Shown: positions 35,151 to 43,617 of the stretch, piece by piece
Layout: each line of letters opens with the position of its first letter
How positions within the stretch are numbered: the stretch's first letter is position 1
The notes under the pieces: model-generated
Databases searched by the model: none
What the model was told of the DNA's origin: nothing
The model's input: only the letters and a program-made list of their open reading frames with translations
Source: Stappia sp.
GTDB lineage: Bacteria > Pseudomonadota > Alphaproteobacteria > Rhizobiales > Stappiaceae
Assembly: GCF_040110915.1 (NCBI RefSeq)
Contig: NZ_CP157793.1
Span: 4,091,001-4,155,000, forward strand
Reading direction: 5' to 3'
DNA: 64,000 bases
Translations under genes and position numbers: made by a program

Positions 35151-35468
35151 GAAGGGTCTCCGAAAAGCTGAGGCGGGGCATGCGCTTGAATGAGGCGCTT
35201 GAGCGCGGCGCATGAGATCCGTCGCGTATCGCATGCGCCGCCCGTGCCTGCCAAGTCCGGCGCCGCCCGAGGGGGCTCCGGGAATGAATTTGACTATTTG
35301 GTCAAAATTCGGCCCAATACCCGAACGGACCCGCCTCCGCCCAACGAGAGGCGGGCCGTGCGCAATCACCACATCCGGACCGACGGCAAGAGGAGGCCGT
35401 CCCGGGTCCACGAGGAGAACATCGCGCCGGACCCCGTGCGGGCTCCGGCCGTCGCAGAAGGTGCAGCC
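35151..35468. promoter_or_regulatory. maiA/preT divergent control region
   Basis: This 318-bp gap holds no convincing gene. Its central part (35284-35310) is AT-rich and contains a RutR-type palindrome. It should carry the promoters of maiA (minus) and preTA (plus). The frame upstream of preT stays open to 35190, but translating it would place the palindrome inside the coding sequence. Confidence 0.6.
35290..35305. promoter_or_regulatory. RutR-type operator upstream of preT
   Basis: TTGACTATTTGGTCAA matches the RutR consensus TTGACCA-NN-TGGTCAA at 13 of the 14 defined positions. It is centred about 170 bp before the preT start. RutR is released from such sites by uracil or thymine in E. coli. 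Two further near-matches lie upstream of the RutR-like genes at 43.6 kb. Confidence 0.75.
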
Positions 35469-36824
35469 ATGGCCGACGCCCTGACACCCCCCGACATTCG
35501 CGCGGGGCGGCTCTCGCCCGACGACTATCTGGAAAACTTCGACGACCTGCATCCCCCGCTTGGCGCCCATGAGGCGAAGGTCGAGGCGGACCGATGCTAT
35601 TTCTGCTACGACGCGCCGTGCACCATCGCGTGCCCGACGTCGATCGACATTCCGAAATTCATCCGCCAGATCTCGACCGGCAATCCGATCGGCTCGGCCA
35701 AGACGATCTTCGCGGAGAACATTCTCGGCGGCATGTGCGCCCGCGTCTGCCCGACCGAGACGTTGTGCGAGGAGGCCTGCGTGCGCAACCTCGCAGAGGA
35801 CAAGCCGGTGCAGATCGGCCTGTTGCAGCGCCATGCCACCGACACCTTCCTGGCGCGCTCGCAGGCGCATCCCTACACGCGCGCCGCGCCGACGGGCCGC
35901 AAGGTCGCCGTCGTCGGCGGCGGACCGGCGGGGCTCGCCTGTGCCCATGCGCTGGCCCGCGAGGGGCATGACATCACGATCTTCGAGGCGCGCGACAAGA
36001 TCGGCGGGCTCAACGAATATGGCATCGCCGCCTACAAGACGACGCATGATTTCGCGCAACGCGAGGTCGATTTCATCCTCGCCATCGGCGGCATCACGGT
36101 CGAATGCAACAAGGCGCTCGGTCGCGACATCACGCTTGAGGGGCTGCGGTCGGAGTTCGACGCGGTGTTCCTCGGCATGGGCCTGCCCGGCGTCAACGCG
36201 CTTCGGGCCGAGGGCGAGGCGCTCGACGGGGTGATCGACGCGGTCGCCTATATCGCGGAGCTGCGCCAGGCGAAGAACCTCGCCAAGCTGCCGGTGGGGC
36301 GCAAGGTCGTCGTCATCGGCGGCGGCATGACGGCCATCGACATCGCGGTGCAGATCAAGCGGCTCGGCGCGGAGGAGGTGACCATCGCCTATCGCCGCGA
36401 CCGCGATGCGATGAAGGCCAGCGCCTACGAGCAGGAGGTGGCGCTCACCAACGGCGTCGTGATCCGCGAATGGCTGCAGCCGAAGGCGCTGGTCGGCGCC
36501 AACGGCCATGTGCGCGCCCTCGAGCTGGAACGCACCGCGACCGACGCCGACGGACGGCTCGCCGGCACCGGCGAGACGGTGACGCTGGAGGCCGACCAGG
36601 TCTTCAAGGCGATCGGCCAGACCTTCGTGGCGGATGCGCTCGGCGGGTCCGGGGCGCTTGCGCTCGAGGGCGGGCGCATCGCGGTCGACGCGGATCGCAG
36701 GACCTCGCTCGACACCGTCTGGGCCGGCGGCGACTGCATCGCCGGCGGCGAGGATCTGACCGTCGCCGCGGTGGAGGACGGCAAGATCGCCGCCGCCGCC
36801 ATTCACGCCGCGCTGAGCGCCTGA
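35469..36824 (+). CDS. preT: NAD(P)H-dependent dihydropyrimidine dehydrogenase, flavin subunit PreT
   Basis: A 451-residue flavoprotein, the glutamate-synthase-beta-like half of dihydropyrimidine dehydrogenase. N-terminal Fe-S cysteines appear in CYFCYDAPCTIACP and in CARVCPTETLCEEAC. The FAD dinucleotide loop is VVGGGPAGLACAHAL and the NAD(P)H loop is VIGGGMTAIDIA. With PreA it reduces uracil and thymine to the 5,6-dihydro forms. ATG at 35469 has AGAAGG 8 nt upstream. preA follows 72 bp later. A RutR-type site upstream suggests induction by pyrimidines. Confidence 0.94.
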   Translation: MADALTPPDIRAGRLSPDDYLENFDDLHPPLGAHEAKVEADRCYFCYDAPCTIACPTSIDIPKFIRQISTGNPIGSAKTIFAENILGGMCARVCPTETLCEEACVRNLAEDKPVQIGLLQRHATDTFLARSQAHPYTRAAPTGRKVAVVGGGPAGLACAHALAREGHDITIFEARDKIGGLNEYGIAAYKTTHDFAQREVDFILAIGGITVECNKALGRDITLEGLRSEFDAVFLGMGLPGVNALRAEGEALDGVIDAVAYIAELRQAKNLAKLPVGRKVVVIGGGMTAIDIAVQIKRLGAEEVTIAYRRDRDAMKASAYEQEVALTNGVVIREWLQPKALVGANGHVRALELERTATDADGRLAGTGETVTLEADQVFKAIGQTFVADALGGSGALALEGGRIAVDADRRTSLDTVWAGGDCIAGGEDLTVAAVEDGKIAAAAIHAALSA

Positions 36825-36896
36825 CGGACGCTTCTCGTCCGACCCGGCGCGCGCGCCCCGTTTCACCCCCATCGCTCAAGAGGGGAGGTTTTTCAA

Positions 36897-38207
36897 ATGG
36901 CCGATCTCACCACCAGTTTTCTCGGCATCTCGTCGCCCAATCCGTTCTGGCTCGCCTCCGCGCCGCCCACCGACAAGGCCTATAACGTCGTGCGGGCCTT
37001 CGAGGCCGGCTGGGGCGGCGTCGTGTGGAAGACGCTCGGCGAGGATCCGCCGATCGTCAACGTCAACGGCCCGCGCTACGGCGCGGTGCACGGCCGCGAC
37101 CGCAATCTCATCGGCTTCAACAACATCGAGCTCATCACCGACCGGCCGCTGGAGGTGAACCTGCGCGAGATCAGGCAGGTCAAGCGCGACTGGCCCGACC
37201 GGGCGATGATCGTGTCGCTGATGGTGCCGTGTGAGGAAAAGAACTGGATCGACATCCTCAAAAGGGTCGAGGACACCGGCGCCGACGGTGTCGAGCTCAA
37301 CTTCGGCTGTCCGCACGGCATGAGCGAGCGCGGCATGGGCTCGGCCGTGGGCCAGGTGCCGGAATACATCGAGATGGTCACCCGCTGGTGCAAGACGCAC
37401 ACCGACATGCCGGTGATCGTCAAGCTGACGCCCAACATCACCGACATCCGCAAGCCGGCACAGGCGGCCAAGGCCGGCGGGGCCGACGCGGTCAGCCTGA
37501 TCAATACGATCAACTCCATCGTGTCGGTCGATCTCGACCGGATGGCGCCGGAGCCGACCATCGACGGACGCGGCGCCCACGGCGGCTATTGCGGCCCGGC
37601 GGTCAAGCCGATCGCGCTCAACATGGTGGCCGAGATCGCCCGCGATCCCGAAACCCACGGCCTGCCGATCTCCGGCATCGGCGGCGTGACGACCTGGAAG
37701 GACGCGGCCGAGTTCATGGCGCTGGGGGCGGGCACCGTGCAGGTCTGCACGGCGGCCATGACCTACGGCTTCAAGATCGTCGAGGAGATGATCGACGGCC
37801 TGTCCGACTGGATGGACGAGAAGGGCTATACCTCGATCGACCAGTTCGTCGGCAAGGCGGTGCCCAACGTCAGCGACTGGCAGCAGCTCAACCTCAACTA
37901 TGTGGTCAAGGCCCGCATCGATCAGGACGCCTGCATCAAGTGCGGGCGCTGCCACATCGCCTGCGAGGACACCTCGCACCAGGCGATCACGTCGATGAAG
38001 GACGGCCTGCGCCACTTCGAGGTGATCGACGAGGAATGCGTCGGCTGCAACCTTTGCGTTTCCGTCTGCCCCGTGGAAAACTGCATCACCATGGAGCATA
38101 TCGCCGAAGGCGTCGATCCGCGCACCGGCAAGCCGATCGATCCCGAGTACGCCAACTGGACCACCCACCCGAACAACCCGAACCGGACGATGGAGGCCGC
38201 CGAATGA
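36897..38207 (+). CDS. preA: Dihydropyrimidine dehydrogenase, catalytic subunit PreA
   Basis: A 436-residue FMN/Fe-S protein. The N-terminal dihydroorotate-dehydrogenase-like barrel has NPFWLASAPPTD, then ELNFGCPHGMSERGMGSA with the active-site Cys, and ISGIGGVTTW. The C-terminal ferredoxin region carries two 4Fe-4S motifs: CIKCGRCHIAC and CVGCNLCVSVCP. It reduces the pyrimidine ring with electrons from PreT. ATG at 36897 behind GAGGGGAGG. Same operon as preT. Confidence 0.95.
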   Translation: MADLTTSFLGISSPNPFWLASAPPTDKAYNVVRAFEAGWGGVVWKTLGEDPPIVNVNGPRYGAVHGRDRNLIGFNNIELITDRPLEVNLREIRQVKRDWPDRAMIVSLMVPCEEKNWIDILKRVEDTGADGVELNFGCPHGMSERGMGSAVGQVPEYIEMVTRWCKTHTDMPVIVKLTPNITDIRKPAQAAKAGGADAVSLINTINSIVSVDLDRMAPEPTIDGRGAHGGYCGPAVKPIALNMVAEIARDPETHGLPISGIGGVTTWKDAAEFMALGAGTVQVCTAAMTYGFKIVEEMIDGLSDWMDEKGYTSIDQFVGKAVPNVSDWQQLNLNYVVKARIDQDACIKCGRCHIACEDTSHQAITSMKDGLRHFEVIDEECVGCNLCVSVCPVENCITMEHIAEGVDPRTGKPIDPEYANWTTHPNNPNRTMEAAE

Positions 38208-38280
38208 CGGCCCCCGCATCGTGAGGCCCGCATGAGGACCGCATGACAGGCTGCGCCGGGCGCAACCGGCGGCGGGTGCG

Positions 38281-39195
38281 ATGACCGCACCCGCCGCCCC
38301 GCACGCCGACGAGACCGGGCGCGCCCATCTGGCGATGCTCGGCTTCGTGTTTCTGGTCTCGACCTCCTTCCCGGTGGGTCACGCGATCACGCAAGGGCTC
38401 GACCCGGCGGTGCTGACCGCCCTGCGCTTCTGCCTGGCCGCCGCCATCTTCGCCGGCCTCGCCACCGCGAAGGGCCTGTGGACACGGCCAAGGCCTGCGC
38501 GCTTTCCCGTCTATGCGGTGATCGCGGCGGTGCTCTGCGTCTTCTTCGTCACCATGTTCGAGGCGCTGCGGCTCACCTCGGCGCTCAACGCCGGGGCGGT
38601 GTTCACGCTGCTGCCCGGTTTCACGGCGCTGGCCGGGTTCGCGCTGCTGCGCCAGCGCGTGTCGCGGCGGCAGATCTTGTGTCTGGGGATCGGAGCGCTG
38701 GGCGCGCTGCTGGTTCTCTACGGCGCGGACCTGTCGCGCCTGGCCCGCTTCGAGTTCGGTCCCGGCGAGACCCTCTTCTTTTTCGGCGTTGCGGCCTATG
38801 CGTTCTACTCACCGCTGATGCGGCTCCTGAATGCCGGCGAGCCGCTGGAGGTCTTCAACTTCTGGATCCTGGTATGCGGCGCCGTGCTGCTCGTCGCCTA
38901 TGGCTGGCGCGAGATCCTTGCGACCGACTGGACAGCCGTGCCGGCGCATGTGTTCCTCGGCATCGCCTATCTGGCGGTGTTCCCGACCGCCTCGAGCTTC
39001 TACTTCGCGACCTACGCCAGCCTGCGTCTGCCGTCCGGGCCGATGATGGCCTACACCTACCTGCTGCCGTCCTTCGTGCTGCTCGAGACGATGGTGCTCG
39101 GCGCGCCCTGGCCCGGCGCCTGGACGGTGGCCGGCGTGGTCGTGACCGCGCTGGCGACGCTGGTCCTGCAGCGTGACGTCGGGCGCGGACGGTGA
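38281..39195 (+). CDS. EamA/DMT-family transporter
   Basis: A 304-residue protein with ten hydrophobic segments and two EamA repeats (about 14-145 and 160-297). MFEALRLTSALNAGAVFTLLP is the typical motif at the end of the first repeat. The family mostly exports amino acids and other metabolites. It lies 73 bp after preA on the same strand, so it could be a pyrimidine-linked exporter, but no sequence feature shows this. ATG at 38281; the gap before it contains a six-codon frame MTAPAS that echoes its own N-terminus. Confidence 0.85.
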   Translation: MTAPAAPHADETGRAHLAMLGFVFLVSTSFPVGHAITQGLDPAVLTALRFCLAAAIFAGLATAKGLWTRPRPARFPVYAVIAAVLCVFFVTMFEALRLTSALNAGAVFTLLPGFTALAGFALLRQRVSRRQILCLGIGALGALLVLYGADLSRLARFEFGPGETLFFFGVAAYAFYSPLMRLLNAGEPLEVFNFWILVCGAVLLVAYGWREILATDWTAVPAHVFLGIAYLAVFPTASSFYFATYASLRLPSGPMMAYTYLLPSFVLLETMVLGAPWPGAWTVAGVVVTALATLVLQRDVGRGR

Positions 39196-39275
39196 GCGGA
39201 CACGTGAATCGGCTTACCTAGCGGCAGGAAGTCGTATAGGGTGCACTTCGTTGCGAGATCCTATCGAGAGTTGTC

Positions 39276-40451
39276 ATGCCGGATTTCGACGAGGGCCAGA
39301 AGGCAATCATCCGAGATTGCGCGCGCGAAGTCGCGCGCGAGGTGCTCAACTCGGTCGACGCCGAGAAGTCCATGTCGGAGCGGGCAGCCGCCGTGACGAC
39401 CGAGGCACTGGGTGCGGACGACCAGAAGGGCACGCCTCTTGCCCGCCTCGCCGATCTCGAGCGACCCTTCTGGCGCCAGAAATCGTTCTGGGGCGGCGGG
39501 AGTGCCGTCGCGGTCGCCCTGTTTGTCCTCGGCTTGTTCGAGTACGGTCTGACCGACCGGGTCATCTCCACGCTCGCTCACGATTTTTTCAGAACCGAGC
39601 AGCACGTGACCGACCGGCTGGCAACAGTCGAGACGAGCGCGATCCGCAGCGCTGTCGACGCCCGGATCGACTCCTGGATCACGGCGGCCGCTGCCAAACC
39701 AAGTTCATCCCTCGCCACGTCGATCCGCGACGGCGCGGAGACCGTCTTGAAGGATGGAATCGGCGGCAAGATGAGGGACGCCGATCTGCCGCGCTTCGTC
39801 GACACGCTCGTTCGCAAGCGCCCGACATTGGCCTTTCACGGTCATGCGACCTTCGGGCTCGAACGAAAGATCCAGGTCTTCGATCCACGGTGCCGCGATG
39901 CGTTCCTGCAGAGCATCCTCGCCGCGTCGTCGACCCCCGATCCCGTTGACCTGCCGGACGAGGGCAATTGCCTGCTCGAAGGTGCGCTGCCCGGCGACGA
40001 TCAGTTGATCATTCCCTTCTACGGCTATCGCTTGCCCGAAAGACGGCAAGGGCCAGGCGGATCGTCTCCCGAGGAAGCACCGGATCGGGTGGAAGGCGCG
40101 CGGAAACAGCACGATGTGCATCTCGTGCTCGAAGTCCGCCGCGTGTCCATACAGGCGGCGGGTGGGGAGGAGGTCGAACTTGCCAGCTCGATCGACGACC
40201 TGCAGGTGTTCCTGAACCGTCCGGTGGCCGACGGACGTCCCGTGCGGCTTCAGGAGCCATGGCCTGGAACCTATTACGCCGAGCTGACGCATCTCATATC
40301 GGAAGATGCGATAGACATTCCGGCGATGAACCACGTTCGCTTCCTGCACTTTCTGACGATCGAGGCGGACGATGAGAAACTCATCGAGAAGCGGCAGGTC
40401 GCCACGGTGTCCGCCCTGATTCTCGTGAATCGGGAGCCGAGAGAGCCATGA
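39276..40451 (+). CDS. Unrecognised membrane-anchored protein (391 aa)
   Basis: I do not recognise this protein. Residues 1-70 are charged and helical, one TM segment spans about 71-91 (FWGGGSAVAVALFVLGLFEY), residues 100-150 are helical, and 170-390 look like a mixed alpha/beta extracytoplasmic domain. Orientation would put the large C-terminal domain in the periplasm by the positive-inside rule (RQK before the TM). ATG at 39276 has only a weak GAGAG site. Base composition looks less GC-rich than its neighbours. Its stop overlaps the start of the next gene (ATGA), so the pair is coupled. Confidence 0.7.
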   Translation: MPDFDEGQKAIIRDCAREVAREVLNSVDAEKSMSERAAAVTTEALGADDQKGTPLARLADLERPFWRQKSFWGGGSAVAVALFVLGLFEYGLTDRVISTLAHDFFRTEQHVTDRLATVETSAIRSAVDARIDSWITAAAAKPSSSLATSIRDGAETVLKDGIGGKMRDADLPRFVDTLVRKRPTLAFHGHATFGLERKIQVFDPRCRDAFLQSILAASSTPDPVDLPDEGNCLLEGALPGDDQLIIPFYGYRLPERRQGPGGSSPEEAPDRVEGARKQHDVHLVLEVRRVSIQAAGGEEVELASSIDDLQVFLNRPVADGRPVRLQEPWPGTYYAELTHLISEDAIDIPAMNHVRFLHFLTIEADDEKLIEKRQVATVSALILVNREPREP

Positions 40452-41128
40452 GACGGTGGACCGCGATCGGCGCTCTCGCCGTCCTGGCGACATTCGGCCA
40501 CGCGCGTGAGGCTCCTGCACAGACTGAAAACGAGTCGGCCACGCAGATCGTCTCCATTGACACCGTCCAGTTGCGGCAGGAATTGCGCGAGGTGATCCCG
40601 CGATCGATGCCCTATCAGGAATGCGGTGATCGGATGACACTGAGCGGCGTCTCCATCGACCGCAGCCTGTTGGACGACGAGGTCGATACGTCGGCCGAAG
40701 TGGAGCAGACGCTCGAGATCTGCCCGTTCATTGTCTATGAGCGCTGGTTCTGCAACAAGGGAACCTACGGGCTGTCGAGCTCGCTCTTCGGGCAGGCCCT
40801 GGTGCAGGGACGCGACCTGATGAAGACGCGCATCGCGCAGGAGCACAGCAAGGTGTGCTTTGCCACGCGGTTCCGTCCGACACCTGACGGTGCTGGCGTC
40901 GCGGCGAATGTCGAACTGGTCTCCAGTGCGTTTTCGCCAACAGTTACGAGCCTGATCGAGCGCTCGCGGCTCCTGGAGAAGCTGGAAGCGCTGATCGCGG
41001 CGGAGTTCCGTGACACCATCGCTGCGGCCTTGCCGGAATCAAGGATCCCGGTTGCCGAGCTCAGGCTCGATTTCGAGACACCGTGGGTCATCCTGTTGGA
41101 AGTGTCGCGGAGCGGCGCAGAGCCCTGA
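40448..41128 (+). CDS. Unrecognised secreted protein (226 aa)
   Basis: I do not recognise this protein. A signal peptide is likely at residues 1-24 (MRRWTAIGALAVLATFGHAR, cleavage near APA-QT). The mature part has four cysteines (QECGD, EICPF, WFCNKG, KVCFAT) that could form two disulfides in the periplasm. The C-terminal 60 residues are helical then beta. It overlaps the stop of the preceding membrane protein by four bases, so the two probably act together at the cell envelope. Less GC-rich than the surroundings, which may indicate transfer. Confidence 0.7.
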   Translation: MRRWTAIGALAVLATFGHAREAPAQTENESATQIVSIDTVQLRQELREVIPRSMPYQECGDRMTLSGVSIDRSLLDDEVDTSAEVEQTLEICPFIVYERWFCNKGTYGLSSSLFGQALVQGRDLMKTRIAQEHSKVCFATRFRPTPDGAGVAANVELVSSAFSPTVTSLIERSRLLEKLEALIAAEFRDTIAAALPESRIPVAELRLDFETPWVILLEVSRSGAEP

Positions 41129-41150
41129 TCGTCAACGTCGCCGATCCCCC

Positions 41151-41969
41151 TCACTGCGCCAGTTGCGTCGCCATGTAGGCGATGGTGCGCTGGTAGACCT
41201 TGGCGCGGTTCCAGTCGCGCAGCACGCCGAAGTTCGCGGTGCCGGGCGACCAGTCCGCGCCCTTGCGCCAGCCGTGCCGGCGCAGGAAATTCGCCGTGGA
41301 AGCGAAGACGTCCGGGGTGGAGCGGATCAGATTGGGCCGTCCGTCGCCGTCGAAGTCGACGGCGTATTTCTCGTAGCTGGAGGCGAGGAACTGCGTCTGG
41401 CCGATTTCGCCGGCCCAGGCGCCCTTCATGTCGGAGATCCGCATCATGCCGCGATCCGCGATCCTGAGCGCGCTCATCAGCTCGTTGGTGAAGAAGGCCG
41501 AGCGGCGGCAGTCGTAGGCGAGCGTCGCGAGCGAGGAGAAGATCGGGATGTCGCCCATGAAGCGGCCGAAGCCCGACTCCAGCCCCCAGATCGAGACGAT
41601 CACTTCCTTCTGAACGCCGTAGCGACGCTCGACCCGGTCGAGCACGGCCGCGTGCTGGCGCAGCCGCTTGCGGCCGATGGCGATGGTGCTCGGCGGCGCC
41701 CGGCGGGCGAGAAACTGCTCGAAACTGAGCCTGAAGGACTTCTGCCCGCGATCGCGACGGATGACCTTGCGATTGTAGGAGAGATTTCCGAGCGCCGCAT
41801 TGACCGTGCGCTGTGACACGCCGGAGCGAACCGCCTTGCGCTTGAAGTCGGCGAGCCAGGCGTTGAACCCGCTGCCGTCGTTGCCGCAGGACGCGGCAAG
41901 GGCCGGCGCGGGGGCGAGGGCGAGCGAGGCGGCGAGGGCGAGGGACGCGGCAAGGATCGGCAGGCGCAT
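41151..41969 (-). CDS. MltB-type lytic murein transglycosylase
   Basis: A 272-residue periplasmic enzyme. The signal peptide is residues 1-26 (RLPILAASLALAASLALAPA). The SLT_2/MltB domain shows IWGLESGFGRFMGDIPIFSS with the catalytic Glu in GLESGFG, then GEIGQTQFLASSYEKYAVDFDGDG and STANFLRRHGW. It cleaves the glycan strand with formation of 1,6-anhydro-MurNAc. The C-terminal peptidoglycan-binding domain of some relatives is absent. ATG at 41969 is directly followed by the signal peptide. Confidence 0.92.
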   Translation of the reverse strand: MRLPILAASLALAASLALAPAPALAASCGNDGSGFNAWLADFKRKAVRSGVSQRTVNAALGNLSYNRKVIRRDRGQKSFRLSFEQFLARRAPPSTIAIGRKRLRQHAAVLDRVERRYGVQKEVIVSIWGLESGFGRFMGDIPIFSSLATLAYDCRRSAFFTNELMSALRIADRGMMRISDMKGAWAGEIGQTQFLASSYEKYAVDFDGDGRPNLIRSTPDVFASTANFLRRHGWRKGADWSPGTANFGVLRDWNRAKVYQRTIAYMATQLAQ

Positions 41970-42078
41970 GACGGGGCTCCATGCAGGCGCGGGCCGAGAG
42001 AATGGAGAGCCGTCGTCCGGGCGCGCGCGTGAGACGGGACCGGCAGGCGCCGGCCCGATCCCCATCGAGGATACGCGT

Positions 42079-42126
42079 GCCGCGGGGGAGATCAAGGCCG
42101 CAGGGGAGATCAACGCCCTAGGGGAA
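42079..42126. repeat. 18-bp imperfect tandem repeat upstream of mltB-type gene
   Basis: Two copies of 18 bp (42079-42096 and 42097-42114, two mismatches) share the core GGGGAGATCAA. A partial third copy (42115-42126) follows. The array lies between the RutR-like gene stop and the transglycosylase start. Confidence 0.75.
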
Positions 42127-42145
42127 CGCGAGCGCCGGCGCGGCC

Positions 42146-42841
42146 TCAGTCGTCCGCTTGCGTCTCCGCGCCGCGCGGCAGCAGCCCCTCGAAGATCAGC
42201 GTGGCAAGCGTCTCCCGGGCGTCCCTGCGAAAGCCCGCGTCCTCGATGCCGCGTCCGGTGAGGGCGGCGATCTGCGGCGCGAAGTCGGCATAGTGCTGGG
42301 TCGTCGCCCAGATCAGGAAGATCAGATGATGCGGGTCGACGGCGCGGATCTTGCCGGCGCGCGCCCAGTGCCGCAGCACCTCCGCTTTTTCCTCCACCAA
42401 CTCCTTGAGCGGGCCTTCCAGCACGTCGCGGATCTGCGGCGCGCCCTGCATCACCTCGTTGGCGAAGAGCCGCGAGGCTTCCGGTTCCTCGGCGGAAAAC
42501 CGCAGCTTGGCGTCGATATAGGCGGTGAGTTCGCTGCGCGGGTCGCCGTCGGCATCGAGCGTGCGCAAGGGCGCGAGCCAGCGCTCCAGAAGGTCGGCGA
42601 GCACGGCCTTGTAGATCGCCGACTTGGAGCCGAAGTAGTAGAGCAGGTTCGATTTCGACATGCCCGCGTCGTCCGCGATCTGGTCGACGCGGGCGCCGCG
42701 ATAGCCATAGCGGGCAAACGCGGTGAGCGCGGCGGCGAGGATGCGCGCGCGGTTCCGTTCCTGAATGCGGGTACGCGCCGGGGGTGTGCGGTCGGATCGG
42801 GTAGGCGCGCCCGGCGTGTTCGATGGGTCGGGACGGTCCAT
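42146..42841 (-). CDS. rutR: TetR-family regulator RutR
   Basis: A 231-residue regulator that follows E. coli RutR closely. The helix-turn-helix is at ILAAALTAFARYGYRGARVDQIADDAGMSK (split here: GYRGARVDQIADDAGMSKSN), then LLYYFGSKSAIYKAVL. In the ligand-binding domain the RutR-specific HHLIFLIWATTQHYADFAPQ is kept nearly unchanged. RutR senses uracil/thymine and represses pyrimidine use. The start is ATG at 42841, one base after the stop of the upstream paralogue, so the two are on one transcript. It probably binds the palindromes at 35290, 43569 and 43602. Confidence 0.88.
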   Translation of the reverse strand: MDRPDPSNTPGAPTRSDRTPPARTRIQERNRARILAAALTAFARYGYRGARVDQIADDAGMSKSNLLYYFGSKSAIYKAVLADLLERWLAPLRTLDADGDPRSELTAYIDAKLRFSAEEPEASRLFANEVMQGAPQIRDVLEGPLKELVEEKAEVLRHWARAGKIRAVDPHHLIFLIWATTQHYADFAPQIAALTGRGIEDAGFRRDARETLATLIFEGLLPRGAETQADD

Positions 42842-42842
42842 C

Positions 42843-43526
42843 TCACGCCTCCCGCAATCGCGTGACGTCCGCCGGGCCCGACCCGGGAGCGGGCGCCGGA
42901 ACCGCGCCGATACCGGCCAGAACGATGCCGATCACGGTGCGTTTCGCCTCCTCGAACTGCGCGTCGGAGAGCGGCTCGCCGCCGTTCAGCGTGTCGATCT
43001 GGTGGTTGAAATCGGCGTAATGCTGGGTGGTCGCCCAGATCATGTAGAGCAGGTAGTGAGGGTTGACCGGCGCCATCTTTCCGTCGGCGATCCAGCGGTC
43101 GATCACCGCGACGCGCGAGGCGGTCCATTCGCGCAGCGTCGTTTCCAGATAATCCTGGATCACCGGCGCCTTGTGCAGGATCTCGTTCGCCCACACCTTG
43201 GAGCCCATCGGATGGGCGCGGGAGATATCCATCTTGGCGGAGATATAGGCGCTCAGCGCCGCGACCGGATCGTCGCTCTCGTCGAAGGTGTTGGCGGCAT
43301 CCAGCCAGACGTTGAAGATGTGCTCCACCACACGGCGATAGAGCGCTTCCTTGGTGGGGAAGTAATAGTGAAGGTTGGCCTTGGGAATTCCGGCCCGGTC
43401 GGCGATCACGCCCGTCGTCGCGCCGCGAAAGCCGCGTTCGGCGAAGACTTCTTCCGCCGCCTTGAGAATCGCGCGTTCGTTTTCTGCCCGGATCGCGCTC
43501 TTTGCGGGTTTTTCGGTGGGGCGCAT
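42843..43526 (-). CDS. TetR-family regulator, RutR paralogue
   Basis: A 227-residue regulator related to RutR. The helix-turn-helix (GFRGATTGVIADRAGIPKAN) is followed by LHYYFPTKEALYRRVV; the ligand domain has PHYLLYMIWATTQHYADFNHQ, almost the same motif as in the next gene. It differs from RutR elsewhere, so the ligand may be another pyrimidine or a degradation product such as beta-alanine. ATG at 43526. Two RutR-type palindromes lie 43-91 bp upstream, implying autoregulation. Tandem RutR-like genes are unusual. Confidence 0.87.
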   Translation of the reverse strand: MRPTEKPAKSAIRAENERAILKAAEEVFAERGFRGATTGVIADRAGIPKANLHYYFPTKEALYRRVVEHIFNVWLDAANTFDESDDPVAALSAYISAKMDISRAHPMGSKVWANEILHKAPVIQDYLETTLREWTASRVAVIDRWIADGKMAPVNPHYLLYMIWATTQHYADFNHQIDTLNGGEPLSDAQFEEAKRTVIGIVLAGIGAVPAPAPGSGPADVTRLREA

Positions 43527-43568
43527 CGGCTCTGGTCATCAATTCGGCAGGTCGGCCAAAAAATGATC

Positions 43569-43584
43569 TTGACCGGATGGTCAA
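43569..43584. promoter_or_regulatory. RutR-type operator A
   Basis: TTGACCGGATGGTCAA matches TTGACCA-NN-TGGTCAA at 13 of 14 defined positions. It lies 43 bp upstream of the tetR paralogue start and is centred exactly 33 bp from operator B, three helical turns. Confidence 0.8.
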
Positions 43585-43601
43585 GCGTTCCTAGGCTCGA
43601 T

Positions 43602-43617
43602 TTGACCATTTGGTCAG
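43602..43617. promoter_or_regulatory. RutR-type operator B
   Basis: TTGACCATTTGGTCAG matches the RutR consensus at 13 of 14 defined positions. With operator A on the same helical face it suits cooperative binding by two dimers, or one dimer of each paralogue. Confidence 0.8.
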
